Positions 63,090 to 64,000 of a stretch of DNA of 64,000 nucleotides are shown here, in pieces. Numbering within the stretch: the first letter of the stretch is position 1; each line of letters begins with the position of its first letter. The stretch comes from Paenibacillus roseus (lineage in GTDB: Bacteria > Bacillota > Bacilli > Paenibacillales > Paenibacillaceae). Location of the stretch: positions 124,001 through 188,000 of the forward strand of contig NZ_JAELUP010000001.1 of assembly GCF_016424485.1 (NCBI RefSeq). Reading direction: 5' to 3'. Below the pieces are notes generated by a model. The model had not been told where the DNA came from and did no database searches. It saw nothing but the letters and a program-made list of their open reading frames with translations. The position numbers were made by a program, and so were the translations under genes.

Positions 63090-63188
63090 CTAGTACAAGA
63101 AGCTACGGGAAATGATTACGAGCAGGATGAACAGTACAAGAATCGCACCAGTAGAAGTAAAACCTGCACCTACACCTAAACCACTCAT
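63090..63188 (-). CDS. YjcZ-like microprotein, 32 aa
   Basis: 32-aa product: a Gly/Ser/Thr-rich N-terminus (MSGLGVGAGFTSTG) and one transmembrane helix (AILVLFILLVII) ending in aromatic and basic residues. This matches the tiny YjcZ-type (sporulation-associated) membrane proteins of Bacillales. GGGAGG lies upstream of ATG 63188. The 291 bases between it and the next gene show nothing further. Confidence 0.75.
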   Translation of the reverse strand: MSGLGVGAGFTSTGAILVLFILLVIISRSFLY

Positions 63189-63479
63189 TCTAATTCCTCC
63201 CTGCAAAATATTCCGGAGCCGCTGTAGCCATTAGTAATACACAGTGCTCGAAGTATTGGCTAGGTGAGCTGGCTTCCCAGTGAAGGACGTCGGAGAACCG
63301 GACTGCTGCCAGCTCAGACCAGCCACGGGTTCATGCTTGACAAAGCTATCTTCACAAGGAAAATTCGCCTCGTCTCTTGGCATCCGGTATACGATATCAT
63401 ATGAATCTCAAATCTTTTCGTTTGGACATTTGTCCCCTATTCAGATTTTTGGGCACATGCAGGTAGTGTGGTGGTTGAT

Positions 63480-64000
63480 TTATCGGCGCAATCCCTTGGG
63501 AAGATGGTTTTTCACTTGACCGCTGCTGGCTTTGCCCCACCCAAGCGGCAGGCCGTTTACAGCAATCAGTCCCCAGCCTGCGGAGCCGTCATGGGCAGCA
63601 AGGGTCTCCCCGTGCAAATATGCCTCGATTTCGGCTGCATCCGGAGCATAGCTTTGCAACCATGCAGCCTTTGGCGCAGGGGCAGCGAGCGCCAAGGCAT
63701 GGGCAGGCTCGAACCGCCCCTTGCGAATCTGGCCCAGATGCAGGCCCGGACGCATAATGCGCAGGCCATCGAGTGAAGCAGCGCCGAACCCGTCTTCTTC
63801 TGAGATTGGAAGCCAGTACAGCCCTTCCCCAAAGCGCAGCGGCTCGCCTGCGCCAAGCTCAAACCCCGGCAGCGCCTGCGAGCAAAAGGACTTGAAAAGC
63901 TCCATATCTGCAAGTCCGGTCCCGCTCCTGCCGCCAGTCTTGCGCCGTTTGCCATTGCGCTTCGCCAGCGGAGTGTCCCCGGCTGTCTTTGCTGGATTGT
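63480..64000 (-). CDS. Second RsmF-like methyltransferase, C-terminal part (runs off window)
   Basis: The minus-strand frame is open from the window edge to TAA 63480, so the start and catalytic domain are outside. The visible ~173 residues comprise a basic linker (KRNGKRRKTGGRSG) and a PUA-like domain with GLHLGQIRKGRFEPAHALALA and LPLGWGKAS, closely paralleling the C-terminal domain of the gene at 59691-61361. The ATG at 63905 is internal. Catalytic competence cannot be judged. Confidence 0.75.
   Translation of the reverse strand, partial: NPAKTAGDTPLAKRNGKRRKTGGRSGTGLADMELFKSFCSQALPGFELGAGEPLRFGEGLYWLPISEEDGFGAASLDGLRIMRPGLHLGQIRKGRFEPAHALALAAPAPKAAWLQSYAPDAAEIEAYLHGETLAAHDGSAGWGLIAVNGLPLGWGKASSGQVKNHLPKGLRR

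Overview
The window looks like chromosomal DNA of a Paenibacillus-type bacterium (Bacillales, Paenibacillaceae). The evidence is the gene content: a hemE-hemH-hemY heme operon, a YtpB-type sesquarterpene synthase, S-layer-homology surface proteins, YjcZ-, YugP-, YitT-, YesL- and YpsC-type proteins, strong AGGAGG ribosome binding sites and many TTG/GTG starts. No prophage, CRISPR array, tRNA or rRNA was seen. The only mobile-element traces are a possible IS3-type end remnant and a family of short dispersed intergenic repeats.

Layout. 1-2.9 kb: 3' part of glutamate racemase, a LysM/M14 peptidase and three small conserved genes. 2.9-6.1 kb: a THUMP RNA methyltransferase, an O-methyltransferase and an MFS exporter whose 3' end overlaps the O-methyltransferase. 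6.2-9.8 kb: heme operon of the coproporphyrin-dependent route. 10-14.5 kb: CapA-like protein, glycerophosphodiesterase, GAF/HD-GYP protein and DUF92 protein. 14.5-20.6 kb: oligoendopeptidase F, two small genes, a TTG-start cold shock gene, an MFS transporter and a MOP-like transporter. 20.8-23.9 kb: hypothetical gene, ytpB and pfkA in tight tandem, then an FMN reductase. 24-31.2 kb: YitT protein, DEAD-box helicase, YesL protein, a probable 6S RNA, thiol peroxidase, rhomboid protease and a GltC-like regulator. 31.3-37.1 kb: YugP peptidase, a MerR-type regulator with an apparent frameshift, ammonium transporter followed by a GlnD-like (DUF294) protein and a DEDDh exonuclease, and a ResA-like thioredoxin. 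37.3-44 kb: citramalate synthase, GntR regulator, polar amino acid ABC importer and an unrecognised acidic-linker protein. 44.6-50 kb: large secreted M14/SLH protein, DNA polymerase IV and ferredoxin. 50.3-55.7 kb: a three-gene unit of CHASE2 adenylate cyclase, FecR/cohesin-like protein and NHL/stalk-domain protein. 56-64 kb: small membrane protein, pyrD, small alarmone synthetase, thioredoxin/CYCGC pair, RsmF-like methyltransferase, RsuA-type pseudouridine synthase, HAD phosphatase, YjcZ-like microprotein and the C-terminal part of a second RsmF-like gene running off the window.

Functional groupings. The heme genes act in sequence from uroporphyrinogen III to coproheme. The ABC genes form one importer, possibly under the adjacent GntR regulator: its neighbouring promoter shares a TATATTGTATAC element with the M14/SLH promoter. 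The CHASE2/FecR/NHL unit looks like a surface-sensing module tied to cAMP synthesis, which is uncommon in Bacillales, and is the best candidate here for a poorly described system. Intergenic repeats around 17.4, 32.7, 37.2, 40.5, 44.3, 50.1 and 55.8 kb share sequence blocks and form a small mosaic repeat family.
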